Origin: Marinobacter sp. ANT_B65
GTDB lineage: Bacteria; Pseudomonadota; Gammaproteobacteria; Pseudomonadales; Oleiphilaceae
Assembly (NCBI RefSeq): GCF_002407605.1
Contig: NZ_NXGV01000001.1
Span: 1,988,022-2,052,021 of the forward strand
DNA: 64,000 nucleotides
Direction: 5' to 3'
The stretch's first letter is position 1. Every line of letters begins with the position of its first letter. Below, in pieces: positions 25,401-33,862 of this stretch. The translations under genes and the position numbers were made by a program. The notes beneath the pieces were generated by a model. It saw only the letters and a program-made list of their open reading frames with translations. It had not been told where the DNA came from and made no database searches.

Positions 25401-28400
25401 ACGCTTCATGCGGCAATTGGCGACTTTTCCCAGCAGCAACCCGAGCAACCATTGGTAGGCCATCTGTTCGGTTTGATTCTCACTGCACTCTGGCGCACTT
25501 TTGTGTCACAGAAGCAGATACTTGAAGACCCTCTCGCGCAAGCCTCTCTGTTCGATCACGTTGACCTGTCTTTCGCGAGCCTTACCATTGATGAACTGCA
25601 CACCTCTGGCGGCCAGAGAATTGGCCAGACTACTGTAACCGAGGCGCGTATCGCCGCCGCCACCAACCGCGCGGCCTATCAGCGGCTGCTGGTCGAATCG
25701 CTAACCCGCCGGCTGGAGCGAGAAACCAGTCAGGACACACGCGAGCGCTTGCAAGAGCGCCTGACTGCCGCCAGTGCCGAAGCCACCCGGCTCGAACCCC
25801 TGGAGCGGGAATACCGCGATCTGGTTCGCCGCATGGGCCGCCAGAATGGTCGTTTGAGTGAAGACGAATCACAGCGTCTGGCGGAGTTGCAGGAAGACGA
25901 GGACCTTGCAGTGGGTGGGCGCATGGGCGCCATTGTGGATATCGGGCAGATACGCGTAGCCGGCATCGACGGCAGTGTCAGCGCAGACGACATTGAACTC
26001 AACGGCCTGCATGGTGAGGGCGAATTCCGTGACCTGTTCGGGTTTACCGTCGAAGAACTCACCACCGAGCAGCAGATAAACCGTTTTGTGCAATTCGGCC
26101 CGGAAGCACTGCAGACCCACCCAGAAGGTGAACAGCCATCGGATACCAGTTTCGCACTTGAAATCCCCAGCGTGGCCATCAGTGGGCTGGTGGTACAGGG
26201 AGAAATTCCTTCGGCCCGTTCGGTGCAACTGGCGCTGCTGGAACTACCCGCCAGCCCGCCGTTCGCCAGTGAGCGTGCGCGTATGCAGTCACTGGTGACC
26301 CGGCTCACTGTGTACGAATATCTACGCCGCCAACCTGAGCCAGGAGCGCCAACCGACCGCATCGCCCATCGTCGACAATTAATGGAAGAACGCCGCGCAC
26401 TGGCCGAGTTGTTCGGCTCTTCCATCGTTAAACTCGATGCGCGGCATATCACTCTGGGCGCACAACCAACCCACCAGGGTCGCCTCGCCCAAAGCGAGGA
26501 AGAAATCGAAGACCCGGATCGTTCACCGCATCGTGCCCGCGGCAACATCGGCATAGGCTCACTTGATCTGCGGGGCGTGCGCCACGGTGCGCTTCATGCA
26601 GAGCGCATTCATGGCGAACAGCTACACGGCGCCGTGCAATTACGGACACCAGGGCTTGATGCTTATGCCAGCCCCGATGGGCAACTCGAAGTTGCGGTGT
26701 TTGGCGGCGACAGCCTGATGATCGACAATCCCCGCATGGGTGATGGGCCTAACCGCGCCGACCGTATCCAGATTGACGGATTCGATGGCATCGCACGACT
26801 GAATCACGAAGGCTTGTCTGTTGAAGGTTTCGTGATTGACACACTGACAACGGACGATGCCCATTTCCAAACCGCGACATCTTACTTCTGGTCGCAAGGA
26901 GTAAGCATTCTGAGAGGCATTCGCCTCAATTTCCACATCCCTTTCGACAGTGCCACAAACAGCAGCAATCAGGCTGCGGGGCCAGCGCTATCCCGTCTGG
27001 ATACCAGCACCCTGCATATCGACCGGCTGCATATCGATGAGGTCAGTGCCGACCAGTTGGGCTACCGCGGTTATGACAACACCGGCGGATTTTCCAAAGA
27101 AGTGATCGTCGAGAGCGGTATTATCGGCGATATCGACGTCACCAATTTCAACCTGCGCATGCCGCAGGACCAGGACATGGGTTACGACGGCGGAGTTACC
27201 ATTCGCACACTCGATGCCGTGCAGTTCAGCTCACGCTTTGGTGAGTCTTTGCATGTACGGGGCCAGCTGGACAGTGGCGAGCGGAGCGAGGCAGAACCAG
27301 CCATCAGCATCAACATCGCCAGCGCTGAGGAACTTTACGTTGAACTGGATAATCTCGACCTGAGCCAGGGTACCGTCGATCTGCGCACCGGCTCAGGCCA
27401 TGGCCGTGTGCTGGTTCGACAGGCGCAATTTTCCGGTGAAGTTGCCATGGTTGGCAATGAAATCAGGGTTCGTCACTTCGTAGCGCCCTTGATCGACATA
27501 TCCAGCGTGCACTGGACCGCCAGCACAGGTACCGAGGTTACCGCCGAAAACGCCCGCCTTCATGATTTCCGCCTCAACCTCGACTACATCACTGAAGATG
27601 AAGACCACACTACCGTGGCCCTGAATGAGTTGTATATCGGCCGTTTCGCAGCCGACAGCATCATTTATGCAGACAGCCCGGGCATGCACGTAGCGCTTAA
27701 CCCGCGTACCGACCCCGAATCTGCAACCGCGGAATTATTGCCGATGATTCAGGGCTTGCGCCTGAAAGATTTATCCCTGCGCATGGGGCCTGACAGTTTC
27801 AGTATGTCCGGAGGTCATGGCCGGATAGAAAACGCAGACATTGTCGCCAGTGCGCTGTCCCAGGCCGAGACTGGTTCCGGCTCCGACCGCTACCAGGCCG
27901 TCACCGGGCTGTTTGCCAATATCAGCGCCGGCGGCATCAGCTTTTCTGATCTTGGCTACGGTGACGAGGGCCTTACCATTATGGGCGGCATCGACCGCCT
28001 TGGTGCCGACGGTAGCTTCGATCTCATGCCTGCTGAACCAGGCGCGCCAGCGGGCAGCACCCGCGCAAGTGGTGACTACAGTATCAGCCAGGGCCGTATC
28101 GGCAGTTTCCGTTACGGCAATGGCCTGATCCAGATCGGCCCCGATAACAGTGAGGGGTTAGTCATCGATGAAATCCAGTTGCAATCACTGAGATTTAACA
28201 GCGGCGACTATGAACTGTTGCCTGTCGCCACTGAAACCGCAATGGGTGCGCCGGCAGGCAGCACCGGTTCAAACCTTGCTCCCTCTTCGGTCACCGCGCA
28301 CGGCTTGCGCCTGAATATGGACCTGTACCTGCATAAGGACAGCGAAGATGCCCCCGATACCGCCACCGCAGGTTCGCCTGAAACCGAACAGAGCGCCATC

Positions 28401-30275
28401 GACCGCATCGATATCCACCAACTGCACTTCGATTCGATCGCCTTGCAGGGCTATCGCCTGTTCTTGCGTGAAAAGGGCATCTTTATCGATATACCCGCCG
28501 GCCTCGACTCATCAATCCAGGACATAAACTTGCACGGCCCGCTGCCAGATCAACCTTTCTCGATTCGCCTGGATACGCCAACCCCAACCCTGCTGGGCTC
28601 GGTATCCACCGGCGCGCTGCTGGCGCAACAGATTGGTGTGCAGATGGGCAACAGCCTGCGCGCCCGGCTGGACTTCGAAGCTGAGTCATCCGATATCGGC
28701 TTCCTTGAGACTATCGACCCAGATAGCGACGAACAAGGCCCGATCAGAATCGACCTTACCAACTGGAGTGCGACCAATATCCTCGCCTATATCGGTGAAG
28801 GCACTTCAACTCGACTGCGGGCCGGCCGTATGCTCGGCGACGGTGGCATTGGCGGTGCCGGGCTCGGCATAGAGCTCGGTGAAGACGGCTCGACTGGTGT
28901 AAATCTGCGGGGGCTATGGGCGCACGGTTTCGAGTTGCGTGATCGCGATCTCGGCGCGGCCCTGACCCTGGGCCGCATGTCGATGCCCGACGAAAACGAG
29001 ATCGAATACGTCAATGGGCCATCTGACACCACCCCGGGAAATACCCACACCCGTATCCGCATCAATCATCTGGATGTCGATACCGCTAACTTTGTGGTGA
29101 CCGACCTCAGCCATATGATTCACCAACTGGGCGGGCCGGATATTCAGCATGAGCTGACAACAACTGATCGTGCACCGGACCCGGATGCACAGCCCGATAC
29201 CGACCCGGCCCTGCTCGACCGGTCAGTACTGAGCTGGATTCGTAATCATCAGGCGTTATTCGATTCGTTACAGGGTCATATTTCGGCCGATGTTCAGTTT
29301 CCGCTCGGCTCGGTGGGCACGGACTACGGCACCCTGCACCCGGAAATAGATCTACAGATTGAAGACGGCGGCCTCGATATCGATCAGATGGAAGACCAGC
29401 TGTCCAGAATTGATGAGTTGGCCGGTACCACTTTAGGGGCGGCTAATTTAAAGTTCGATCCCAACACCTCTACTCCGACACTCGTGTTCGGTGTCGGCGG
29501 CCATATGCCGATACAACCCACCGACCCAGGCGGCATACCGGTGGGCGACCCCATTGAAGCAGACCTGCACTACAACCTCTACGAATGGCGCATGGGTGAA
29601 GACGAAATGCGCGTCATACGCAGTTCTCGTCGTGTCGGTATCAACCGCCTGTTGCAAGTCGATCAGGGCAACTTCGACCCTGCCGCAGAGCCTGAACAAC
29701 CTGATCCGGATGCAATTCCCCAAAGCGTGGCGCAACAATTCCGCGGCCTGCGTGTGAATGATTTTTCGCTGCAGCTTCGTACTGACAACACGGATGCATT
29801 GCCAATTTCGCTTGGTGATTATGGCTCGCTGGAGTTAGCGCCGCAGGCACTGCAGGACCTACGAATCAAAGGCAACCTGCAGCCTTACAACTATGATCTT
29901 CTGCCGGGTAACCAGCGTGAAGATCGGCTGTTCCGCTCAATGTTCCGGAACAGCACCACTCGCCCCGGAAACTTTGGCCTCAGTTTCGACCAGCTCGCAT
30001 TACAGGCGCTGGACATCAATATTCCGGAGTTTGGCAATTATGCCAGCGGCGGCATCGAGGGGGATATCTCCATAGAAGACGTGCGCGGTGTCTCGCTGGA
30101 TTTCCGCGGCCTGGTACCCCGCTGGCTGTCTGGGCAAGTAGGGGCGGTGAAGCTGCGCAATATTGAAATCAACCTTGAGGAGCTCACACGCTCCGGGCTC
30201 GAGCCTGCGCAGCCAGAGCCGACCTACCGCGACCTGTCCGTATTCCGTGAAGGCGAGGAGGAGGACGTACCATGA
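22440..30275 (+). CDS. Giant 2611-residue DUF4157-like/beta-repeat eCIS protein
   Basis: One uninterrupted frame translated from an ATGA overlap. Residues ~50-130 resemble the eCIS core (DUF4157) domain, with the HExxH motif HELTHAAQ at 107-114. Residues ~150-850 are mostly helical and contain two related ~55-residue modules, near 465 (VDREEAMLAYDIVMTMPLVD...GGLLRRMLNALP) and near 658 (VEPREAFLAFHLMLALPAAD...GKPWGRMLENLS). A coiled coil covers about 1078-1155. From ~1330 to the end the protein is a long series of short beta strands with alternating I/L/V, rich in Asp, Gly and Ser (LHIDRLHIDEVSADQ, IDRIDIHQLHFDSIALQGY), like a beta-solenoid or AsmA-like groove. No membrane segment or signal peptide. 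It could be the cargo, a surface fibre or the length ruler; no standard tape-measure gene is present. Confidence 0.75.
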   Translation: MNRCAEPSPAQTADQKPTVTAHTCPPGLTLRAPGLSPRETAATSALISDMARHLGLQLNNLTIAIDESAGRSLRVHGAHGRTQLNLIELDPLHFKPERFDDRALLAHELTHAAQTHNQAPVAPSLRLAEEEARENADAARLGRTLNVPLHRLQGVAFEVPQTTPATTAVTSLATLVARNYRRERERIRVLLDGIIVTNGEVEQVLRILEPMAFETASALIESLDSQDRLRLVDEINTPHYARFRSQIIATIAALSENELGQQDKSLLESVRFDALTTTELLALQRAFTYLPADARTALSEGDRAAEFHSLRNSPPGSYDREEAEQPLALQEEQRAVSVTLANANVRSQVYRLSQRLQALLLDADADKARSALRLIAGLDILATPPPQPQEQEQEQPAAPPDGLTMAALRIIASDLDEQGAIDRLIDELPEPDRNHGPLRDAFRQLMSARAPWRNLQLVEELLDPGWWFFGRVDREEAMLAYDIVMTMPLVDRERFIQLERGGLLRRMLNALPDEFVQSPDFALPEVARTADGQVVEASHLYAPGGLRDSESELVGRTLELFRDPAGDADTGSRLAHLLEIARLQEPDAGDALSPRHDAVLSSVVRRLDAEGLLEPFLSRLSPDQLASRDTAPYLAMVFEARDPVFARAYILQLLNHRKFLLFSLDSVEPREAFLAFHLMLALPAADREAIETADGGKPWGRMLENLSNRTLAEAGFGFFRAELHRDGTNAVRSRLDDDQLWNGDHNDQLISIIELARATGEFDYVFETSRLRKEAGLSVPATVSARYQLYDPGAGRTTPTPVTADIEVPGGSILRLLFGSRWSERDVRYVYGEPVDVLGSEYRDASVSSMRATIDLEQLQALRPGHRLGSIAEVAHSGEAREPVKANNRDALMQTSNVVDIMLQLEQGRGVIQASQIRLDNTHYISSGFMLRTGAITLSGLNLQIGFERGDLIKLTSVAAELGRLEVETPVYSTDDSAIAARRASLTTLHAAIGDFSQQQPEQPLVGHLFGLILTALWRTFVSQKQILEDPLAQASLFDHVDLSFASLTIDELHTSGGQRIGQTTVTEARIAAATNRAAYQRLLVESLTRRLERETSQDTRERLQERLTAASAEATRLEPLEREYRDLVRRMGRQNGRLSEDESQRLAELQEDEDLAVGGRMGAIVDIGQIRVAGIDGSVSADDIELNGLHGEGEFRDLFGFTVEELTTEQQINRFVQFGPEALQTHPEGEQPSDTSFALEIPSVAISGLVVQGEIPSARSVQLALLELPASPPFASERARMQSLVTRLTVYEYLRRQPEPGAPTDRIAHRRQLMEERRALAELFGSSIVKLDARHITLGAQPTHQGRLAQSEEEIEDPDRSPHRARGNIGIGSLDLRGVRHGALHAERIHGEQLHGAVQLRTPGLDAYASPDGQLEVAVFGGDSLMIDNPRMGDGPNRADRIQIDGFDGIARLNHEGLSVEGFVIDTLTTDDAHFQTATSYFWSQGVSILRGIRLNFHIPFDSATNSSNQAAGPALSRLDTSTLHIDRLHIDEVSADQLGYRGYDNTGGFSKEVIVESGIIGDIDVTNFNLRMPQDQDMGYDGGVTIRTLDAVQFSSRFGESLHVRGQLDSGERSEAEPAISINIASAEELYVELDNLDLSQGTVDLRTGSGHGRVLVRQAQFSGEVAMVGNEIRVRHFVAPLIDISSVHWTASTGTEVTAENARLHDFRLNLDYITEDEDHTTVALNELYIGRFAADSIIYADSPGMHVALNPRTDPESATAELLPMIQGLRLKDLSLRMGPDSFSMSGGHGRIENADIVASALSQAETGSGSDRYQAVTGLFANISAGGISFSDLGYGDEGLTIMGGIDRLGADGSFDLMPAEPGAPAGSTRASGDYSISQGRIGSFRYGNGLIQIGPDNSEGLVIDEIQLQSLRFNSGDYELLPVATETAMGAPAGSTGSNLAPSSVTAHGLRLNMDLYLHKDSEDAPDTATAGSPETEQSAIDRIDIHQLHFDSIALQGYRLFLREKGIFIDIPAGLDSSIQDINLHGPLPDQPFSIRLDTPTPTLLGSVSTGALLAQQIGVQMGNSLRARLDFEAESSDIGFLETIDPDSDEQGPIRIDLTNWSATNILAYIGEGTSTRLRAGRMLGDGGIGGAGLGIELGEDGSTGVNLRGLWAHGFELRDRDLGAALTLGRMSMPDENEIEYVNGPSDTTPGNTHTRIRINHLDVDTANFVVTDLSHMIHQLGGPDIQHELTTTDRAPDPDAQPDTDPALLDRSVLSWIRNHQALFDSLQGHISADVQFPLGSVGTDYGTLHPEIDLQIEDGGLDIDQMEDQLSRIDELAGTTLGAANLKFDPNTSTPTLVFGVGGHMPIQPTDPGGIPVGDPIEADLHYNLYEWRMGEDEMRVIRSSRRVGINRLLQVDQGNFDPAAEPEQPDPDAIPQSVAQQFRGLRVNDFSLQLRTDNTDALPISLGDYGSLELAPQALQDLRIKGNLQPYNYDLLPGNQREDRLFRSMFRNSTTRPGNFGLSFDQLALQALDINIPEFGNYASGGIEGDISIEDVRGVSLDFRGLVPRWLSGQVGAVKLRNIEINLEELTRSGLEPAQPEPTYRDLSVFREGEEEDVP

Positions 30276-31645
30276 TGCAGCCCACCGTTCCCGATACTGG
30301 CCGTCATGATCCGATACAACGCCCGCCACAAAGCGCGGCAGAGTTGCAGCGTTTAGAGAATGACGCAGACCGTTTCAGTGATGCCGCCCTGGCCGGCCGG
30401 CGCACACCTTTGAGCGGGCCCAGCCTGCCTCGTGGGCCAGGAACCGGTTTCAGCGGTCTGGGTTCCGGCAAACCAATACCGCCGCACCTGCAGGGCCGGC
30501 TGTCACGTAATCTTGGCCTGGACCTGAAAGATATACGCCTGCACGACGATGCCAGGGCACGCGCCACCACCGGACAACTACACGCCAACGCAGCTGTTTC
30601 GGGCAATCAGATCGCTCTGGGGCGCGATTCTGAGAGCCAGGGCGCGGATGAACTGATTGCACATGAGGTCGCCCATTTAACCCAGGGTGCCAGGGCCGAT
30701 GCCCTTCCCGGCGTGCTCTGTAACGAGGGTGGTGATTCGCGTGGTATCGGCACCAGCCCTCCGGAAGCAACATACACCCTGGGTTCGGGCGCCGGGCCAG
30801 AAGACGCTCATGTTGTATTCGATTTCGACAGTGCCGAACTTACTCCGGGTGCACGGGCCAGCCTGCGGCAGCTGGCGCAAAACCAGACTACCGCGGTTAA
30901 TCTTGACCTCTATGGTTACGCCAGTGCTGAAGGTGCCAATGACTACAACGTCAATCTGTCCGCCCATCGCGCCGTTGCAGTGCAACGCTTTTTGCAGCCA
31001 TTACTACCGGAAAACTCGCTGGTTACAGTGCATGCCCACGGCGAAATCAGCCGCTTCGAAGAACCCAGCGACAATCGCCGCGTGGGTATCGATGTGCAGC
31101 AGCAGACCGGGACGTCCGGCAATGGACAATTGCCGGGACTGCCGCTGCCGGCGACGCCGCCACCGCGTCTGCCGGAAAGGTTCCGGTTGCGGCTGGCCTC
31201 ACCGCTGACACTGCAGCCGCCACTGGCCCAGGGCATTTTTCAGATACCCCCCATGGCTGCTGCCAACCAGCAGCTGGATTTCCTTCCCATGGCGCGTGCC
31301 GCCAGCGCCCGGGGTCTGCATCTGCCGGATCTGGTCGATCAGGGCGAGCTGGAAAGCGCCTATGCCCTGCACCGGCGGCTGTATCCATGGATACCCGAAG
31401 ATCCGGCAAGTGTACGAAACTGGCTGGCCTCCAAAATCGTCGGCGCGATCGGAGCCCAGGCCTTTACTGAACGCACTTTCGAGGCGCAGCTGAGCCAGGA
31501 GCATCCCGGACTGTTGGAGGACATGGAAAGGCGGGAACAGATAGATCGCATGATGCGGGGAGAAGAAGAGCCCTTCGTGATCCCTCCGATCACCATCTTT
31601 GAGTTGCAGTTTGATATCACCTCACGTGGTTTGGTTTTCGAATAA
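30272..31645 (+). CDS. DUF4157 (eCIS core) and OmpA-like fusion protein
   Basis: This 457-residue protein starts in an ATGA overlap with the giant gene. Residues ~65-150 are a canonical DUF4157 domain: LGLDLKDIRLHDDARA, then VSGNQIALGRD, and HEVAHLTQG, whose HExxH histidines are at 131 and 135. Residues ~180-275 are an OmpA C-terminal domain (VVFDFDSAELTPGARASLRQ, YGYASAEGANDYN.NLSAHRA, DNRRVGID), which normally binds peptidoglycan diaminopimelate. Residues ~290-457 are Pro-rich and then helical, unknown. DUF4157 is the domain most tightly associated with eCIS loci. No signal peptide is seen, so it should be packed or act from the cytosol. Confidence 0.88.
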   Translation: MMQPTVPDTGRHDPIQRPPQSAAELQRLENDADRFSDAALAGRRTPLSGPSLPRGPGTGFSGLGSGKPIPPHLQGRLSRNLGLDLKDIRLHDDARARATTGQLHANAAVSGNQIALGRDSESQGADELIAHEVAHLTQGARADALPGVLCNEGGDSRGIGTSPPEATYTLGSGAGPEDAHVVFDFDSAELTPGARASLRQLAQNQTTAVNLDLYGYASAEGANDYNVNLSAHRAVAVQRFLQPLLPENSLVTVHAHGEISRFEEPSDNRRVGIDVQQQTGTSGNGQLPGLPLPATPPPRLPERFRLRLASPLTLQPPLAQGIFQIPPMAAANQQLDFLPMARAASARGLHLPDLVDQGELESAYALHRRLYPWIPEDPASVRNWLASKIVGAIGAQAFTERTFEAQLSQEHPGLLEDMERREQIDRMMRGEEEPFVIPPITIFELQFDITSRGLVFE

Positions 31646-31656
31646 GGAGATTCTGT

Positions 31657-32319
31657 ATGGCTAAATCTGCTATCAATCCGAGGTTGCTTAAAGGTGGTCT
31701 GTTTCGCGTTGATCGCGACACCGGCGACGTTCTTTCAGTTGTGCCGTTTCAGTACAACCCCGAGACCTTGAGCCGCACCCTTACGCCACGCGGTGCCAGC
31801 GGCGAGGGTGAGCGTGCTGATGCATTACGCCTGATAGGGCCGCCAACCGAAACCCTCAGCATGGAGGTCATTCTCGATGCCAGCGACGCGCTGGAATCGG
31901 CGACCATAGACGATACCGTGGCCACTGCGGGCCTGGCACCGCAACTGGCAATTCTCGAAACCATGATTTACCCCAGCGTAAGCGCGGTACAGCGCACGGC
32001 TGATCTTGCAGCACAAGGCCTGATGGAAATCCTGCCCACCCCCGAACCCTTAACTGTGCTGGCCTGGAGCCGCAACCGCATTACTGCAGTGCGTATCACG
32101 GAGTTTTCAATCAGCGAAGACCTTCACGACACCGAGCTGAACCCGATTCGCGCCACCATTTCATTGGGGCTGCGCGTAATGTCGGTAGATGACCTTGGCT
32201 ACAACAGCCGCGGCGGCGGCATTTTCATGAGCTACTTCAGACGCAAGGAAGAACTTGCCGGGCTCGCTTCGAGCGGCGACCTGTCCAGCTTTGGCATCAG
32301 TCAGGGAGATCTGTCATGA
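31657..32319 (+). CDS. Tube-initiator/baseplate protein (CIS_tube, Afp7 N-terminal type)
   Basis: This 220-residue protein follows the previous gene by 11 bases, with a clear AAGGAG site. The typical start is present (VVPFQYNPETLSRTL.PRG), then ETLSMEVILDASD, PQLAILETMIYPS and VLAWSRNRITAVRITEFSI. This CIS_tube domain sits on top of the hub and templates the first tube ring. In Afp7 it is fused to a LysM domain. Here the LysM-like part is encoded by the next gene, a split seen in other non-Afp lineages. The two genes overlap by four bases. Confidence 0.88.
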   Translation: MAKSAINPRLLKGGLFRVDRDTGDVLSVVPFQYNPETLSRTLTPRGASGEGERADALRLIGPPTETLSMEVILDASDALESATIDDTVATAGLAPQLAILETMIYPSVSAVQRTADLAAQGLMEILPTPEPLTVLAWSRNRITAVRITEFSISEDLHDTELNPIRATISLGLRVMSVDDLGYNSRGGGIFMSYFRRKEELAGLASSGDLSSFGISQGDLS

Positions 32320-32669
32320 GCAACCAGCTCCAGGGGCAACCGTATTTCATGCCCGACCTCAGTACACCACGCTTTCCTAAATCCAGCCGTTATTTTGGCA
32401 TGCAGGCACGACTGCACACCCGTGCCGATGGCACACCGCAACCCTATCTTGAGCGACGATTTCCCCCGCACCCGGCAAGTATGGACACCTTCGGCTCCTA
32501 TACCTGTGCCGCCCCGGACCGTCGCGACCTGGCTGCCGCCAATGCGCTGGGCATGGCCGGTTTATGGTGGCAAATGAGCGATGCCGCCGGTACCACAGAC
32601 CCTGATCAGGTGGTGGATCAACCCGGTGTTGCAGTGCGTCTGGCAATTGACCCGCGGGGGCAAGGCTGA
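32316..32669 (+). CDS. LysM-like small baseplate protein (gp53/Afp7 C-terminal type)
   Basis: This 117-residue protein has SRYFGMQARLHTRADG, then PYLERRFPPHP, FGSYTCAAPDRRDLAAANAL, LWWQMSDAAGTTDPDQVVDQ and PGVAVRLAID. This order matches the small LysM-type proteins found directly after CIS_tube genes in eCIS clusters, where the middle block is VxxGDRLDLIAARYLGD..LWW.I.DAN. The central LysM core here is divergent. It would help join baseplate wedges to the hub. It overlaps its neighbours by four and one bases. Confidence 0.8.
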   Translation: MSNQLQGQPYFMPDLSTPRFPKSSRYFGMQARLHTRADGTPQPYLERRFPPHPASMDTFGSYTCAAPDRRDLAAANALGMAGLWWQMSDAAGTTDPDQVVDQPGVAVRLAIDPRGQG

Positions 32670-33862
32670 TGGCCGGCACTCAGCTTTCAGTCAGGATGGG
32701 CTTTGTCACTACAAGCCCTGTACCCGCCGTGGTGATCAATGCCATTCGCAGTGTGAAGGTGACCCAGAAAGCCGGTCAGCGCTCGGGCTTTCAGGTATCT
32801 ATGGCCATGGAGAAAGGTGGTGAGATCGAGCAGGAGTTGTTGCCGGGAGGCTACTTCGCACCCGGCAAACGCATGATTTTTTCGGTGGTGACCAACGGCC
32901 TGCGGGAAGTGTTGATGGACGGACACATTGCCCGCTATGACGTTGGCCAGAGTAATCAGCCCGGCCAGATTACTCTGGCCCTGACCGGTACCGATGCCAC
33001 TCAACTGATGGATCAGATCGATCTGTCCGGCGTACCTATGCCGGGCATGCCACCCTTCGCTCAGGTGAATTTCATCCTCGCGCGCTATGTGGCTCTGGGC
33101 ATCATTCCAGTGGTCGTCCCTACGCCTATGGTTTCCGTACAAAATCCGATGGCTCGCTGGCCCAGCCAGCAAGGCACCGATTATCAGTACATCCAGCGCC
33201 TGGCAGGCCAGGTGGGTTACCTGTTTTCGCTGGAACCGGGCGCAACCGAAGGTCAGCAATTCGCCTATTTCGGGCCCGATATTGGCACGCTGGTGGCGTT
33301 GGGTACCAATGCTGCGGGAGACACCCTCCCGCCCTTGACGGTGAATATGGGCGAAGCCAGCAATATCGACGCCCTGTCGATCAACTTCAACGGTCTGTCC
33401 AAACCCTTTGTGTATGGCTTTTATCTCGAAAGTTCCGCACCCGGGCCGGCGGTTCCTGTCCCTATGCCGGACTTTCTGACTAACCCTCCGCTGGGCCCGG
33501 GGTTTGTTCCCTACGCCAAAAACCTGGCGATGAACAAGCCATCGAGCGATTCCAGCGAAAGTAAGGACGAAGAAGAGGACGGCATGACCAGTACTGATCT
33601 TGCCACGCTGATCATGAAAGGAGTCGGCCGCGCAGCCAAAGGGGCAAATGTTATCAACGCCAGCGGCAGCCTTGATGTCGCGCGTTATGGGCAGCTGCTC
33701 AGGCCACGCAAAATCGTCAATGTGCGCGGCGCTGGCCCGCATTCCAATGGCATGTATCTGGTCGAATCAGTCTCGACCACAATTGAACCGGGGGCGATCA
33801 GGCAGAGTTTCAACCTGTCAAAAAATGCCCACGGTTCCTTTACTCAGAAGGTCGCGATATGA
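32669..33862 (+). CDS. Baseplate hub protein (gpD/gp27, VgrG N-terminal type)
   Basis: This 397-residue protein has a beta-rich N-terminus typical of phage late-control gpD/T4 gp27 hubs. It then has YQYIQRLAGQVGYLFSLEPG, the usual second hub domain motif (Y.fl..LA...gy.f). Near residue 285-310 there is a charged, low-complexity insert (PSSDSSESKDEEEDG). The C-terminus carries NVRGAGPHSNGMYLVESVST. The hub is a trimer that links the tube to the spike. In Afp8/PVC8 and T6SS VgrG the hub and spike are one chain; here the spike is a separate gene overlapping by four bases. Confidence 0.92.
   Translation: MAGTQLSVRMGFVTTSPVPAVVINAIRSVKVTQKAGQRSGFQVSMAMEKGGEIEQELLPGGYFAPGKRMIFSVVTNGLREVLMDGHIARYDVGQSNQPGQITLALTGTDATQLMDQIDLSGVPMPGMPPFAQVNFILARYVALGIIPVVVPTPMVSVQNPMARWPSQQGTDYQYIQRLAGQVGYLFSLEPGATEGQQFAYFGPDIGTLVALGTNAAGDTLPPLTVNMGEASNIDALSINFNGLSKPFVYGFYLESSAPGPAVPVPMPDFLTNPPLGPGFVPYAKNLAMNKPSSDSSESKDEEEDGMTSTDLATLIMKGVGRAAKGANVINASGSLDVARYGQLLRPRKIVNVRGAGPHSNGMYLVESVSTTIEPGAIRQSFNLSKNAHGSFTQKVAI

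Noticed and set aside
25730..26554. 274-codon minus-strand open frame, Ser/Arg-rich
   Set aside because: It is antisense to the coiled-coil part of the giant protein. The Ser/Arg bias comes from the reverse complement of GC-rich codons.
32687..33742. 351-codon open frame on the minus strand
   Set aside because: It is antisense to the hub gene. Composition is His/Gln/Arg-rich with no recognisable domain, typical of a shadow frame in GC-rich coding DNA.
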